Of a DNA stretch of 64,000 nucleotides, positions 52,565 through 64,000 are shown piece after piece. Under the pieces are notes generated by a model. It made no database searches. It was not told where the DNA came from and saw nothing but the letters and a program-made list of their open reading frames with translations. The stretch covers positions 992,001 through 1,056,000 of the forward strand of contig NC_133025.1 of the NCBI RefSeq assembly GCF_048771995.1, given 5' to 3'. The position numbers were made by a program, and so were the translations under genes. The stretch is from Taeniopygia guttata (Eukaryota > Chordata > Aves > Passeriformes > Estrildidae). Position 1 is the first letter of the stretch. Each line of letters starts with the position of its first letter.

Positions 52565-52830
52565 TACTCCTCAAAGCCTCTCTGTTTTTTGCCCTTTTCC
52601 TCCATCCTGGAAAATGTTGGGATTTTCCTGCAGGCTCTCGATCTCGTGGCTGCTCCTCAAAGCCTCTCTGGTTTTTGCTCTTGTCCTCCATCCTGGAAAA
52701 TGTTGGGATTTTCCCACAGACTCTCGATCTCGTGGCTGCTCCTCAAAGCCTCTCTGGTTTTTGCTCTTTTCCTCCATCCTTGAAAATGTTGGGATTTTCC
52801 TGCAGGCTCTCGCTCCCCCTCGTGCCTGCG
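52565..52830. repeat. About 88-bp tandem repeat, three copies
   Basis: Three copies of CTCAAAGCCTCTCTGGTTTT, TGCTCTTTTCCTCCATCCTG, GAAAATGTTGGGATTTTCC and CTCTCGATCTCGTGGCTGCT. The third is cut short. Confidence 0.9.
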
Positions 52831-53534
52831 TGCAGCTCTTGCAGCCTCTGGGCTGGAATTCATCCCATTCCCTCCTTCTTCCAGCAGCTCAGCTTTGATC
52901 CCATCCTTCTGTCACAGAATTGGGCCCAGCTTTCAGCAGGGATGGCAATCCCTGAATTTTTGAGGATTTGGACAGTAATTCCTAATTCTTGTTCTCCGCT
53001 CAGGGCTTTAATCCGTTCAACCTCTGGATTCTGGGAATTTTATATTTACTGAGGCTTTGAATTGTTCTTTGCTCTGAAACTCAACCCAAAGTGATTTATT
53101 AATCAAAATAGGGTTTATACGATTTTCGTAATTGTTCTCCCTTTTCCTGGGAGAAACTTTTCCAAACAGATCACTGCTGGTATTTCCTGAATTTTTTGAT
53201 AATAAACCTTGGTTTGAGTCAGGGAGTTGGAAATCACCATCCACAGGGAGTTAAAGGTTGGGGAGCATCAGGGAGGTTTTGTTCCAGAGTTTTTAGGAAT
53301 CATGGTAGGGAAGGAGGAAAATCTTGATTTCCTCATTCTGATCTAAAGCTTCATCCCATCTAAAACTTCAGAGGAGCTTAAATACTCATCATCCACATTT
53401 TTTTTTAGTTTGTTTGGTTTTTTCCTAAAATAACATCATAGGGCCCAGATGGGTAGCAATGGGAACACCCCACTTGTGCTGAAATTCCTTATCTGAGAGA
53501 TTATCCCAAACTGGAAAGGTTTGCAGTGGAAAAT
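52831..53534 (+). other. AHCYL2 intron 1: unique sequence
   Basis: Nothing recognised. Confidence 0.4.
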
Positions 53535-53812
53535 AGAAACAACTCAGGGTTTAATACATTGGAATAAATGGAAACAACTCAGGGTTTAATACATTGGAAT
53601 AAATGGAAACAACTCAGGGTTTAATACATTGGAATAAATGGAAAAACTCAGGATTTAATACATTGGAATAAATGGAAACAACTCAGGGTTTAATACATTG
53701 GAATAAATGGAAACAACTCAGGGTTTAATACATTGGAATAAATGGAAACAAGTCAGGGTTTAATACATTGGAATAAATGGAAACAAGTCAGGGTTTAATA
53801 CATTGGAATGCT
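53535..53812. repeat. 35-bp minisatellite, eight copies
   Basis: GGAAACAACTCAGGGTTTAA plus TACATTGGAATAAAT at an exact 35-bp step, copies nearly identical. Confidence 0.95.
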
Positions 53813-54239
53813 TTGTTGGATCAAACTTCCCAGGAATTCCCTTGGCCACCACCCTGGTCCTGCCCTGGGCTTGCTCCAGGTTCCTCTCCTGTCCCAGGAC
53901 ACCCAGCACTGGACACTGGATGGGGACAGGGACAGGGGACAGGGGTGGCTTCTGGGAGAAGCTCCACGTTGGAGCCACCACTGGCAGGAGCTGGATCCTT
54001 CAGGGATGGTTGGAGCACCTCTGGGATAAATTCAGGAAGGAAAACGAGACACTGGAGGTGGGACACCAGTGGGAGAGAGGATGGGAAGGATGTGAGAGGA
54101 GCAGATCCCCAGTGGTGAAGGAGGGAAGGAGCTGCTCCAGGTGCTGGAGCAGAAATTCCCAGAGATTCCCAGATTCCCAGCCCCTGGAGAGGCAGCCGAG
54201 CACAGCAGCCCAGGGATGTCCATGGAGAGAGGAGCCCAG

Positions 54240-54880
54240 GCTGGAGCAGTTCCTGAAGGATTGACCCCATGGAAAAGGGATCCAGGCTGGAGCAGTTCCT
54301 GAAGGATTGACCCCGTGGAAAAGGGATCCAGGCTGGAGCAGTTCCTGAAGGATTGACCCCATGGAAAAAAAAGGGATCCAGGCTGGAGCAGCTCCTGAAG
54401 AACTGAGCCCATGGAAAAAGGATCCAGGCTGAAGCAGTTCCTGAAGGATTGACCCTGTGGGAAAAGGGATCCAGGCTGGAGCAGTTCCTGAAGGATTGAC
54501 CCCGTGGAAAAGGGATCCAGGCTGGAGCAGTTCCTGAAGGATTGACCCCGTGGAAAAGGGAGCTGTTCCTGAAGGATTGACCCCATTGGAAAAGGGATCC
54601 AGGCTGGAGCAGTTCCTGAAGGACTGAGCCCATGGAAAAAGGGATCCAGGCTGGAGCAGTTCCTGAAGGATTGACCCCATGGAAAAGGGATCCAGGCTGG
54701 ATCAGTTCCTGAAGGATTGACCCCATGGGAAAAGGATCCAGGCTGGAGCAGTTCCTGAAGGACTGACCCCATGGAAAAGGATTCAGGCTGGAGCAGTTCC
54801 TGAAGGGCTGAGTCCATGGAAAAGGATTCAGGCTGGAGCTGTTCCTGAAGGGCTGAGTCCATGGAAAGGACACTGAAGAA
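54240..54880. repeat. About 46-bp minisatellite leading into a CR1 tail
   Basis: About 14 copies of GATCCAGGCTGGAGCAGTTC plus CTGAAGGATTGACCCCATGG and AAAAGG. The last unit continues without a break into the CR1-like sequence that follows. Confidence 0.9.
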
Positions 54881-55110
54881 GTTCCAGAGAAGGTTTAGGC
54901 TGGATATTGGGAAAATTCCTTCCTGGAAAGGTTTGTCCATCCCTGGCACAGCTGCCCAGGGCAGGGCTGGAGTCCCCATCCCTGCAGGGATTTCAAAGCC
55001 ACCTGGAGTGGCACTTGGGGACAGGGTCAGTGGTGGCCTGGGCAGTGCTGGGTTGGACTCCACGGTCTCCAAAGGCTTTTCCAACCTCAATGATTCCATT
55101 TTTCCATGGA
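54881..55110 (+). mobile_element. CR1 LINE 3' fragment
   Basis: GGTTTAGGCTGGATATTGGG, GGCACAGCTGCCCAGGGCAG, GAGTGGCACTTGGGGACAGG, GTGGTGGCCTGGGCAGTGCT and TTTTCCAACCTCAATGATTC, a CR1 3' end in sense orientation. Confidence 0.9.
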
Positions 55111-55650
55111 GGAAAGCATGCCCAGTGTGCAAGGACAGCGAGAGCTCTGGGAATCCTTTGGCTGTGCAAATCCCACACTTCTGCTTTTTCCTGGCACAAG
55201 TTAAATTTGGTGTTCTTGGAGATGGGAATGGGACAGTCTCAAGGCAGCAGTGACCGAAATCTCTTCCCATCTGGAAGGGGGAACTGCCAACAGTGGGAAA
55301 ATACCACCCCAAATACAACAAACTCCCAGCCATTCCCAGCAGAAAATAGGAATTCCAAGGGAGAAAGAAGAAGGGGAAATGCTCCCAGCCCCACCTCACC
55401 CTGGCACTGCCGACAATCCAAGGAGGGCTCAGAAAGCTCGTGGAAATATGGAATTTTGAGTGAATCTCAGTTAAGATGAAACCTCAACTCAAACCTTCAT
55501 CCCACAGAGGGCCACGATTCTGTTTGTATCCCGGTGTGGATGTGGAATTGTGCAGGAGATCCAAGTATTCCTTCCTGCCCTGTCTGCTCAGCAGAGGGAG
55601 CTGCAGCCCTTCCAGCGGCTCCTGTCCCTGCTCTTATCCTTTAAAAGCTT
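55111..55650 (+). other. AHCYL2 intron 1: unassigned sequence
   Basis: Nothing recognised. Confidence 0.4.
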
Positions 55651-55654
55651 TCAC

Positions 55655-56265
55655 CGTGGAATGTGGAGCTCATTCCGAACCAGATCCATCCTTTAGAAGC
55701 GTTCCCCTTGGAATGTGGAGCTCATTCCGAACCGGATCCATCCTTTAGAAGCGTTCCCCTTGGAATGTGGAGCTCATTCCGAACCGGATCCATCCTTTAG
55801 AAGAATCCCCTTGGAATGTGGAGCTCATTCCAAACCGGATCCATCCTTCAGAAGCGTTCCCCTTGGAATGTGGAGCTCATTCCGAACCGGATCCATCCTT
55901 TAGAAGCGTTCCCCTTGGAATGTGGAGCTCATTCTGAACCGGATCCATCCTTTAGAAGCATTCAAGCGTTCCCCTTGGAATGTGGAGCTCGTTCAGAACC
56001 AGATCCATCCTTTAGAAGAATCCCCCTTGGAATGTGGAGCTGGTTCAGAACCGGATCCATCCTTTAGAAGTGTTCCCTTTGGAATGTGGAGCTCATTCCG
56101 AACCGGATCCATCCTTTAGAAGAATCCCCCTTGGAATGTGGAGCTCGTTCAGAACCGAATCCATCCTTTAGAAGCGTTCCCCTTGGAATGTGGAGCTCAT
56201 TCTGAACCGGATCCATGTGGAGCTCATTCCGAACCGGATCCATCCTTTAGAAGAATCCCCCTTGG
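55655..56265. repeat. 52-bp minisatellite
   Basis: About 11 copies of ATCCTTTAGAAGCGTTCCCC, TTGGAATGTGGAGCTCATTC and CGAACCGGATCC. Some units have AGAATCCCCC in place of AGCGTTCCCC; one has a 10-bp insert and one is partly deleted. Confidence 0.95.
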
Positions 56266-56664
56266 AATTCTTCAGCTCAGCTGGAGCTGATCTCGAGTCA
56301 GGATTTGAGGCATCCCTGCGCTCCTTGGGCTGAGGCTGCAGGAATTTTGGTGATGCTGAGTGAAATCCTCGGTGCTGGAAGCCTCCAGGTCTGAATCCTG
56401 GCGTGCCTGCAGGACATCGCTGCCGGATTCGTGGGGACATCGGAATTTTGAGGTGATGATCCTCCACGCCACAGCCAGGTTGTTCCTGACCCAAACTCTG
56501 AGCAGAGCTGGGGTGGGTGGGAATTCAGGGCTGTAAAAACGAGCTGGATCTGAGCCCTTCTCGGGTTTGGGATTTGGAGCAGGAATGAGGAACGTGTCGC
56601 TGCCCTGAGGGGACATCTCTGTGTGACATCTGTCCCTGAGGGCCCCGTGGGCTGTGGGGCTGGG

Positions 56665-56745
56665 CTGGTGCATCCCAGTGCATCCCAGTGCATCCCAGTG
56701 CATTCCCAGTGCATCCCAGTTCATTCCCAGTTCATTCCCAGATGT
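56665..56745. repeat. 10-bp repeat CATCCCAGTG
   Basis: Seven to eight copies of CATCCCAGTG or CATTCCCAGT. Confidence 0.9.
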
Positions 56746-58387
56746 GAGCGTGGAGGGATTCGCCATCGGAGATGTGGGACAGCGGCGCCGGCGCCTTCCA
56801 GCTGCCCGAGTGGATGGTGAGTTACTGACCTGCTGCCTTCAACCAGCAGCTGAATTCCTGGTGAGAACTTCAAGATAAGCCCTGGAATGAGGCTCGTTAA
56901 GGTGGGAGATTAATGAGCATCATTGGCATTAATTGCCTTGTTAATAAGGGCCAAGTGTCCTGGATGATCTCCCCCCCATCACCCCAAATTCGTTGTATTC
57001 ACAGCCAGTTTTTATAGGAATTTGGGACTGGCAGGGAGGAGGAGTGGCAGAATCCACAGTGTGTTCCAGGAGATTTGGAATTTCATCTCAGGTCCACCTT
57101 TTCAGCTTAATTTTTACCAGCAATTTGCATTCTGCTGTCAGAATAAAACCTCTAAAACTTCCAGACGCCCTCCAGGGCACCAAGCGCTCCTTGTTTGAGT
57201 GGTTAAAGAGTTTAGAATGGATCCCAAATATTAGAATCCACTTTTCCCTTCTTCTTTGGTGGAAAGAATTCCCAAAGCAGCTGAAAATAAAATTACATAG
57301 CTCCAAAAAACCAGGCAGGGCTTGGAGGGCAGAATTCCGTGTCTGGGATTGGCTCCGTGTGTCCCCTGGTATCCTGTGGCCCAAAAATGGACCAATATTT
57401 GTTATTTCTTCCTATATTTCTGCTCACATCTCCAGTTCCTGGATTTGAAGCTGTCCTTCCTGGTAGTTATTCTAAAAATACTTGGATCAATGCGATAAAA
57501 AGCTGAAATTCTGGTGCTCCTGCAAAGGAATTCGATTTTATTTACAAATATTGTCCATGCATTGGATTCGGGCATCATTATTCCCCTTTATATCCATCTT
57601 TATGTTCCCTGCTATCCCTTTCTTAATTGTATGGATTTTATTGTAAAATTCCAGTTTATTCTGCCTCTCACTCATTTTTTTGTGACACAGTTCCAAATTT
57701 AACATATTTTTATCAACAATCAGGAATGACTTTTGCTTTTTAGGGTTATCAGTGGCAAACTTTGCATCATTCACAACTTCATTTATAGCCTCAAATGTGG
57801 GTTTTTCTCTGTAAAAACTTGGAGTTTTCCTTAAAAACAAAACCTCTCCCTGTGGGTTCTCTAATTTTTCCATTATGGACTCGGTGCTTCTGGGATCGGG
57901 GTCAGATGACAAAAACTTTATTTAAATAGATTTTTTTTCATTCTTATTGCTTCAATAATTTCCTTTTCCAGGGCAGTTTTATGATTTCATGGATGGTTTA
58001 AAGCTGCTGTGGCATCAAATCCATCTCCAAAGGGCTCCAAAGGGTCATGTCCTGCAGCGAAGTTTTTAATCAGGGTTTTAACTCAGCTCATTTGCATTTT
58101 ATGTGGTACCTCGGGTCAGCGTGGGAGGGAGCAGCCACATTTCAAGAAATAATTAGCCCGAGCTCTAAATTGCTCATTATCTTTAAGGTCATTATTTCAA
58201 ACAGTCTTTTAGGTCTTAATGTTCTTATTGAGTCCCTGTTTTTATGTCCACCTCTTGTTATTAACCAAATATTGGAAAATTGTATTAGTAGTGAATAGTA
58301 ATAGTAATAATAAAAATAATAATAGTAATTCCTTTGGATTGCTTCTTGGGAAAGCAGCTTAAAATGTGGATTCTCCCATATTTTGGG
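56746..58387 (+). other. AHCYL2 intron 1: A/T-rich unique DNA with one long minus-strand frame
   Basis: No exon of AHCYL2 seen. On the minus strand, 57912-57538 is open for about 124 codons in A-rich sequence, with ordinary-looking protein composition (for example FEAINEVVNDAKFATDN). It has no ATG at its start, and AATAAA overlaps just after its stop. I do not recognise it. Short AAT/AGT triplet repeats lie at 58295-58330. Confidence 0.35.
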
Positions 58388-58640
58388 ACTCCGATGGAAT
58401 CACAGAATCCCTGAGGCTGGAAAATCCCTGGGAGCCCATGGAGTCCAAGCATTCCCAGCATGGCCAAGGCCACCACTGCCTCACATCCCCAAGTGCCACA
58501 TCCACACGGCTTTGAAATCTTCCCCAGGGCTGGGGACTCCAAACCTCCCTGGGCAGCCTTTTCCAGAGCTTTTCCATGAAGGAATTTTCCCCAGAATCCC
58601 ATCTGGACCTCCTGAACACCCTCAGCAATCCTGGAAGGGC
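58388..58640 (-). mobile_element. CR1 LINE 3' fragment, minus strand
   Basis: GGAATCACAGAATCCCTGAG, GGAGCCCATGGAGTCCAAGC, AAGTGCCACATCCACACGGC and CTCCCTGGGCAGCCTTTTCC in reversed CR1 order. Confidence 0.85.
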
Positions 58641-58984
58641 TCTGTGGGAGGAACTGTGGGATCCCACGGGATGCTGGCTCAGGATGAGGTGTCCTGGCAG
58701 GTGGTGACTCCACAGGGATTTTCCAGCTCCAGCTGCTGAGATCCCACATTTTCCAGTTATAAAACACCCATGGCCTGTTTGTAGCAAGTTGAGGCAATGT
58801 GGAAATAGCAGTTTCCTGGTTTTTCTGCTTTTTGTGGGGTTGGGATGGCCCAAGGGACCCATTCCACTGCTGAGGGAGGAGATTTTTCTCTTCCTTGTCC
58901 TTCCCGTTGTCCCCACTGGAAGTGCCTGGGTTAGGGGTTTGCTGTTTTCTCCTTTGAAGGATTTCTCCTCCCTGCTCCCACCAG

Positions 58985-59132
58985 TTCCAAGGGATTCTCT
59001 GTCAGATATCCCTGGATCCCTGGAAGTGTCCAAGGTCTGGCTGGACATTACAGTGGGAGGTGTCCCTGCCATGGCAGGGGTGGCTCTGGAGGGGCTCTGA
59101 GGTCCCTTCCAACCAGAATTCCACCATTCCAT
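58985..59132 (+). mobile_element. CR1 LINE 3' tail
   Basis: ATCCCTGGATCCCTGGAAGT, GTGGGAGGTGTCCCTGCCAT and GAGGTCCCTTCCAACCAGAA, ending CCATTCCATGATC at the border of the LTR. Confidence 0.8.
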
Positions 59133-59134
59133 GA

Positions 59135-59588
59135 TCCAGCACTTGTGGAGGCTGAGCTGGAGCAGAGGCTGGGCAGAGCTAAAGAATAAATTCGTGATTT
59201 ATGGAAAGGATCTCCTCCATGGATCCACCTTGGGCAGCACCAGAGCCCAGCCAGGGCTGCACCCAAATGAACCAAAATGGCCCCAAAATGCACGAGCGCT
59301 CCCGGGGGCTCTCCCTGGGATCAGTTCTGCTCCATTGGCACCTTGGAGTTCATTGTCCCATTCCAGCTTTAGCCCAGGCAGCCCCACCCTGCTTGTTTTT
59401 CTCTCTCCAGCCCACGGTGTTTGTGCTCCTGGGCTGAGGTTTGGATCATTTGTCCTTGGTGCCCAGCTGGAGCAGGAATTGTTTTGTCTCCCTGCTCTGT
59501 GCACAGAGCTCACCATCCCATGGTATGAAGCCCAGACCCACACACTAAAGCAGCTCAGAATGTGAAAATATAAAATCTTCACCCTTCT
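59135..59588 (-). mobile_element. Solo LTR (fossil), minus strand
   Basis: Reverse-oriented sister of the 43.6-kb LTR: ATAAATTCGTGATTTATGG, GAGCCCAGCCAGGGCTGCAC, GGCACCTTGGAGTTCATTGT, AGGAATTGTTTTGTCTCCCT, CACTAAAGCAGCTCAGAATG and TGAAAATATAAAATC. Probably about the same age as that copy. Inserted next to a CR1 tail. Confidence 0.75.
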
Positions 59589-60829
59589 TTATTTAAAAAA
59601 AATACATAAATTGTTTTTATATCTCTGCATCATCAATGGATTGAGATGTTTTTCCACTGGGAAAAGACTTCCCAGCAAGTTTGTCACCGAGCAGTGGCAG
59701 TTCTTCAAGGCCACCGCCTTGTCCTGCTGTTCTATCCATAAAATGATGGATTTTAATTCATTCCATGTGGAAATTTGAATTCCCAAGTTCTTGGCAGGTG
59801 GATTTGGACGCTCCAGCAATGCTGGATAGTTTGTGCTGCTTAACCCCTCAGAAAACTCTTGTTTTCTCCCTTTGTTCCCAAAAAATAACAAATATCCATG
59901 GCCAGGAAACAATTAAAGACACTCAGAACAAAACAATTTACTGGGATTTAGCGTAGTTCTCTCTGGTTTTATTTGACTGACCCAGATTGGCAGAGAAATT
60001 ACAGAATATTCCTGAGCTCTGGGGTGGAAATGAAGCAAAATCTTTTATTTTTAGCATTTTTATTGAATATTCATTCTTAACTTTAATGTGTTGGACCAGA
60101 CATTCACTGAGGAAAAAAAGGGGTTTTTTTCCCAGGAAAAGCCTTTGGATTTAAGTAACTTGGTGTGAAAACCTGCTGGAAAAGGAGTTTGTGCTTTGGT
60201 GTCACCATAAAATGAGTTTTTTACCCCCTTTAAAGGCTTTGAGTTGTTTTACACTGAGCTGAAGTCTTGTCTCCCTTAGGATTTTGCAGGAGAAGGTTCA
60301 TGGATAATGTGGGAAATGAAAACTTTACCTGGAAAACACAACTTGGGCTGTAGTGTCAAGTGAGAAAAGCAACGCTGATCCCAGCTTCTTATTCCCTGAG
60401 ATATTTCCACACTGGAAATAATTCAGATTTCCATTTCTCACATTTTTCATTGTACAACTCAGGAATTCTGGGGGGGATTTCCCTCCTTTTTTTTTTTTTT
60501 TTCCCATCCATTCCTCCAGGAGTTGCTTTCATATAACTCAGGAATTTTTTGTTCTTTTAGTGAATTCCTTGAAATCTGCCCTGGAGAGGGAAAATGGGAG
60601 GAACATTTTGGGGAAGGGATTTTCCCTGGCAGCATTTTCCATCCTTGGGACAACTGTTGAGAGGAGCAGGATCAGATCCGACCCGGGGTAAATCCAGTGT
60701 AAATCTGGTGTAAATTTGGTGTACGGAAAGAATCAGGGCTGGGGGAGCTTTTTAATTCCATATTCAGTCAGAATTGGTGCTGAGGACAATCAGTTGTGCC
60801 CTGCTGCTTCCCAGATCCCTTTTCCTTGG
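59589..60829 (+). other. AHCYL2 intron 1: A/T-rich unique sequence
   Basis: No exon or array recognised. Poly-T at about 60487-60502. Confidence 0.45.
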
Positions 60830-60900
60830 AATCACAGAATGGAATCACAGGATGGGTTGGGTTGGAGGAGACCTCAAAGCCCCACCAACCTCTGGCAGTC
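60830..60900 (-). mobile_element. CR1 tail, minus strand
   Basis: GGAATCACAGGATGGGTTGG and GTTGGAGGAGACCTCAAAGC. Confidence 0.7.
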
Positions 60901-61074
60901 TCGTTTTTCCCATTTTTTCTTCCTTGGATCATCTCTTCCCACCTAAAAGGCTGTGGAACGAGCAGACGCTGTGCAGGACAATAATTTTCATTCTTATTTA
61001 GTGCCTGGAGTTTTTATCCAAGGAGTTTTATCCCTGATAATTTATTACCTGAGATAATTCCCATAAAAGCCCCT

Positions 61075-61215
61075 CAACATCCTACCCAGAGAAGCTGTGG
61101 ATGCTCCATCCCTGGAAATATCCAAGGCTGGAGCAACCTGGGATGGTGGGAGATGTGGAGTGGAACTGGATGGGATTTAAGGTCCTTTCCAACCCAAACC
61201 ATTCCATGATTCCAT
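61075..61215 (+). mobile_element. CR1 LINE 3' tail
   Basis: GAGAAGCTGTGGATGCTCCA, GGCTGGAGCAACCTGGGATG, GGTCCTTTCCAACCCAAACC and ATTCCATGATTCCATAA. The last is the CR1 terminal microsatellite-like end. Confidence 0.9.
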
Positions 61216-61389
61216 AATTCCCAAAGGATTGGAACAACACAGGGATGGATGTTGGAGTCTGGACCCTTCCAAGGACAAACTCTGCCCTGGTTGCCATGGG
61301 GGACGCAGCAAGGGGCAGGATAATTAAAATAATAATAATTAAAAACCACTTTGCCATCCAACAAACGCCCCCGTTGTTTTAGTTGCTCA

Positions 61390-61873
61390 TTAGTTAATTT
61401 CCTTCTAACGAGGCTCCGTTAACGCAGTCATCTGACATTGGGGGGGAAAGAGGGAGAGCGGGGAGGGGAGGGCCCGAGTTAAAGGAGCTTAATTAGCGAG
61501 TTAATTATAGCGAGCAGGGAAATGTTCTGGTTACATAAATAAGGCATTGTTATGCACACACCAGCCAGGCCACGTTCAAAACTGCCGCGACGGAGCTCCG
61601 GAGGTCAGGGAACGCTGTAATTCCACACAAAACACAGGCAGGAATTGTTTGTGGGGACGCCTCATTAAGTCCTGGGATCTGCCAAAAAAAAAAAAAATGC
61701 AAAAACTAAAAAAAAAAGTCCAAAAATCCCAATTTGTTCCCGCCCTGGCTGCCTCCGCCTGCGGTGAAACCGGAGCGGGCAGGATCAGCGGGATGGGGAT
61801 GGGGTGGTGGATATAAATGGGGCATTCCCTGTTCCCGAGGGAGCCGTGCCCGGGCACAGCCGGCGAGGCCACC
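61390..61873 (+). promoter_or_regulatory. AHCYL2: Alternative AHCYL2 promoter and leader
   Basis: TATAAA at 61812-61817 (GGATATAAATGGGG), about 55 bp before the alternative start codon, so transcription would start near 61840. Upstream are clustered A/T cores (CTTAATTAGCGAGTTAATTA, 61487-61507) and TTACATAAATAAGG (about 61533). In contrast to the CpG, TATA-less main promoter, this looks like a tissue-restricted one (inference). Confidence 0.6.
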
Positions 61874-61930
61874 ATGCCCAACAAGAAGAAATACAACGTC
61901 AACGGGCAGTCAACGGGCATGAAAGCCCAG
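61874..61930 (+). CDS. AHCYL2: AHCYL2 alternative first coding exon
   Basis: ATG in a strong Kozak context (GAGGCCACCATGCCC) opens 19 codons, MPNKKKYNVNGQSTGMKAQ, ending at a GT donor (GCCCAG|GTGAGG) in phase 0, the same phase as exon 1. Spliced to exon 2 it gives KAQIQFADQ, so the IQF phosphatase-docking region and the serine-rich segment are kept while the 129-residue long N-terminus is replaced. AHCYL2 is known to have N-terminal splice variants with different partners. I infer that this is the bird counterpart of a short variant. No other exon-like frame precedes it in the region. Confidence 0.75.
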
Positions 61931-62579
61931 GTGAGGGCACGCTTTGGGACCGTAATTACGGCTTTTCTGCTCAAAAACGCGATTGTTTCTCTGTTACCTC
62001 TCTCTTCTTCCTCCTTCCCTCGCTGTTTCCACCCAGTCACTTATTCCTGGAGCTCCTCAGCTGGAGAAAATCCAAATCTCTGGAGAGTTTATCTTAATTT
62101 TCTCTCAGGAGTGGTGAAGAGTCGAGGCACACACGTTGCTCTGGGGTTGTTCTTCTGTCTGGAGGAGTTGGTGGGGTCGGCGTGGGGAAGTTTTCCAGGA
62201 AAACCTTGGATAAGGAGACCTTTTTTTGCATGGAGGAGTAGCTCAAGGTGGCTCTTTGTGATGGAAACCCCAGGTCAGATGAGCTCATTTGGAATGTAAA
62301 GGTGAAACCTCACCTGCATTAACCCCTTGTGCCCCTGCAGGTGAGGTTTTCCAGTGGGAATTGTTTGTTCCTGTTGGAAGTTGAAAGCAGGAGCTCCTGT
62401 GTCACTTCAGAGCAGCTCAGGCTCCTAAATCCAAGGAACTGCAGCTCTCCAAGGCTCCACAGCTTCTCCTTGGAGCTGTTGCCTTCAGAGCTGTTCTGGT
62501 GGGAGCTGACCGAGCTCAGCCTGGAGCCAAATCTCTCTTTTCATCCCATCTGGAACATTCTCATCTTCCCAGCCAGGCT

Positions 62580-62692
62580 GGAACATGGCTCTTGTGAGTT
62601 TGGCAGGGATTGTGGTAGGGGAAGGTGTCCTGTGGAACTGGATGATCCTTAAGGTCCCTTCCAACCCAAACCATTCCGGGACTCTGTGAAAT
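62580..62692 (+). mobile_element. CR1 LINE 3' tail
   Basis: GGCAGGGATTGTGGTAGGGG, AACTGGATGATCCTTAAGGT and CCCTTCCAACCCAAACCATT, ending at GGGACTCTGTGA. Confidence 0.8.

Positions 62693-64000
<1,308 letters not shown>

Noticed and set aside
56272-56766. 164-residue minus-strand frame
   Set aside because: Runs from a 10-bp repeat through unassigned intronic DNA; no similarity recognised and no gene signals.

Overview
This is vertebrate nuclear DNA, almost certainly from a bird and probably a songbird. The evidence is: intron-split genes in the conserved order TSPAN33 - SMO - AHCYL2 (all on the + strand), CpG-rich promoters, many chicken-repeat-1 (CR1) LINE 3' tails, and bird-type retroviral LTR fossils. 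About a third of the window is tandem minisatellite, which with a short internal telomeric repeat at 51.7 kb gives it a subtelomeric or microchromosome look (inference).

Layout. 1-2.0 kb: a G-rich minisatellite that switches strand, a second minisatellite, and a solo ERV LTR just upstream of TSPAN33. 2.1-9.0 kb: TSPAN33, complete, 8 coding exons, 284 residues, with a 2-kb minisatellite in intron 6 and a 1-kb minisatellite in the 3' UTR. 9.4-11.7 kb: an A/T-rich array that ends at the SMO promoter. 11.9-19.9 kb: SMO, complete, 12 coding exons, 778 residues, with two minisatellites in intron 1, CR1 tails in intron 2 and one GC-AG intron. 20-26 kb: intergenic DNA holding a second, related A/T-rich array that starts inside an LTR fragment. 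26.04-64 kb: the 5' part of AHCYL2 (long first exon, 37-kb intron, an alternative first exon at 61.87 kb, shared exon 2 at 63.6 kb); the rest of the gene lies beyond the window. The large intron holds at least nine more tandem arrays, CR1 tails in both orientations and three solo LTR fossils.

The three genes are not one pathway. TSPAN33 is an eight-cysteine (TspanC8) tetraspanin that partners ADAM10. SMO is the Hedgehog signal transducer. AHCYL2 is an IRBIT-family regulator of ion transporters and IP3 receptors. The most unusual structure is the density and arrangement of tandem arrays: sister A/T arrays bracket SMO, arrays abut promoters, exons and a poly(A) signal, and several arrays appear to have grown out of CR1 or LTR sequence.
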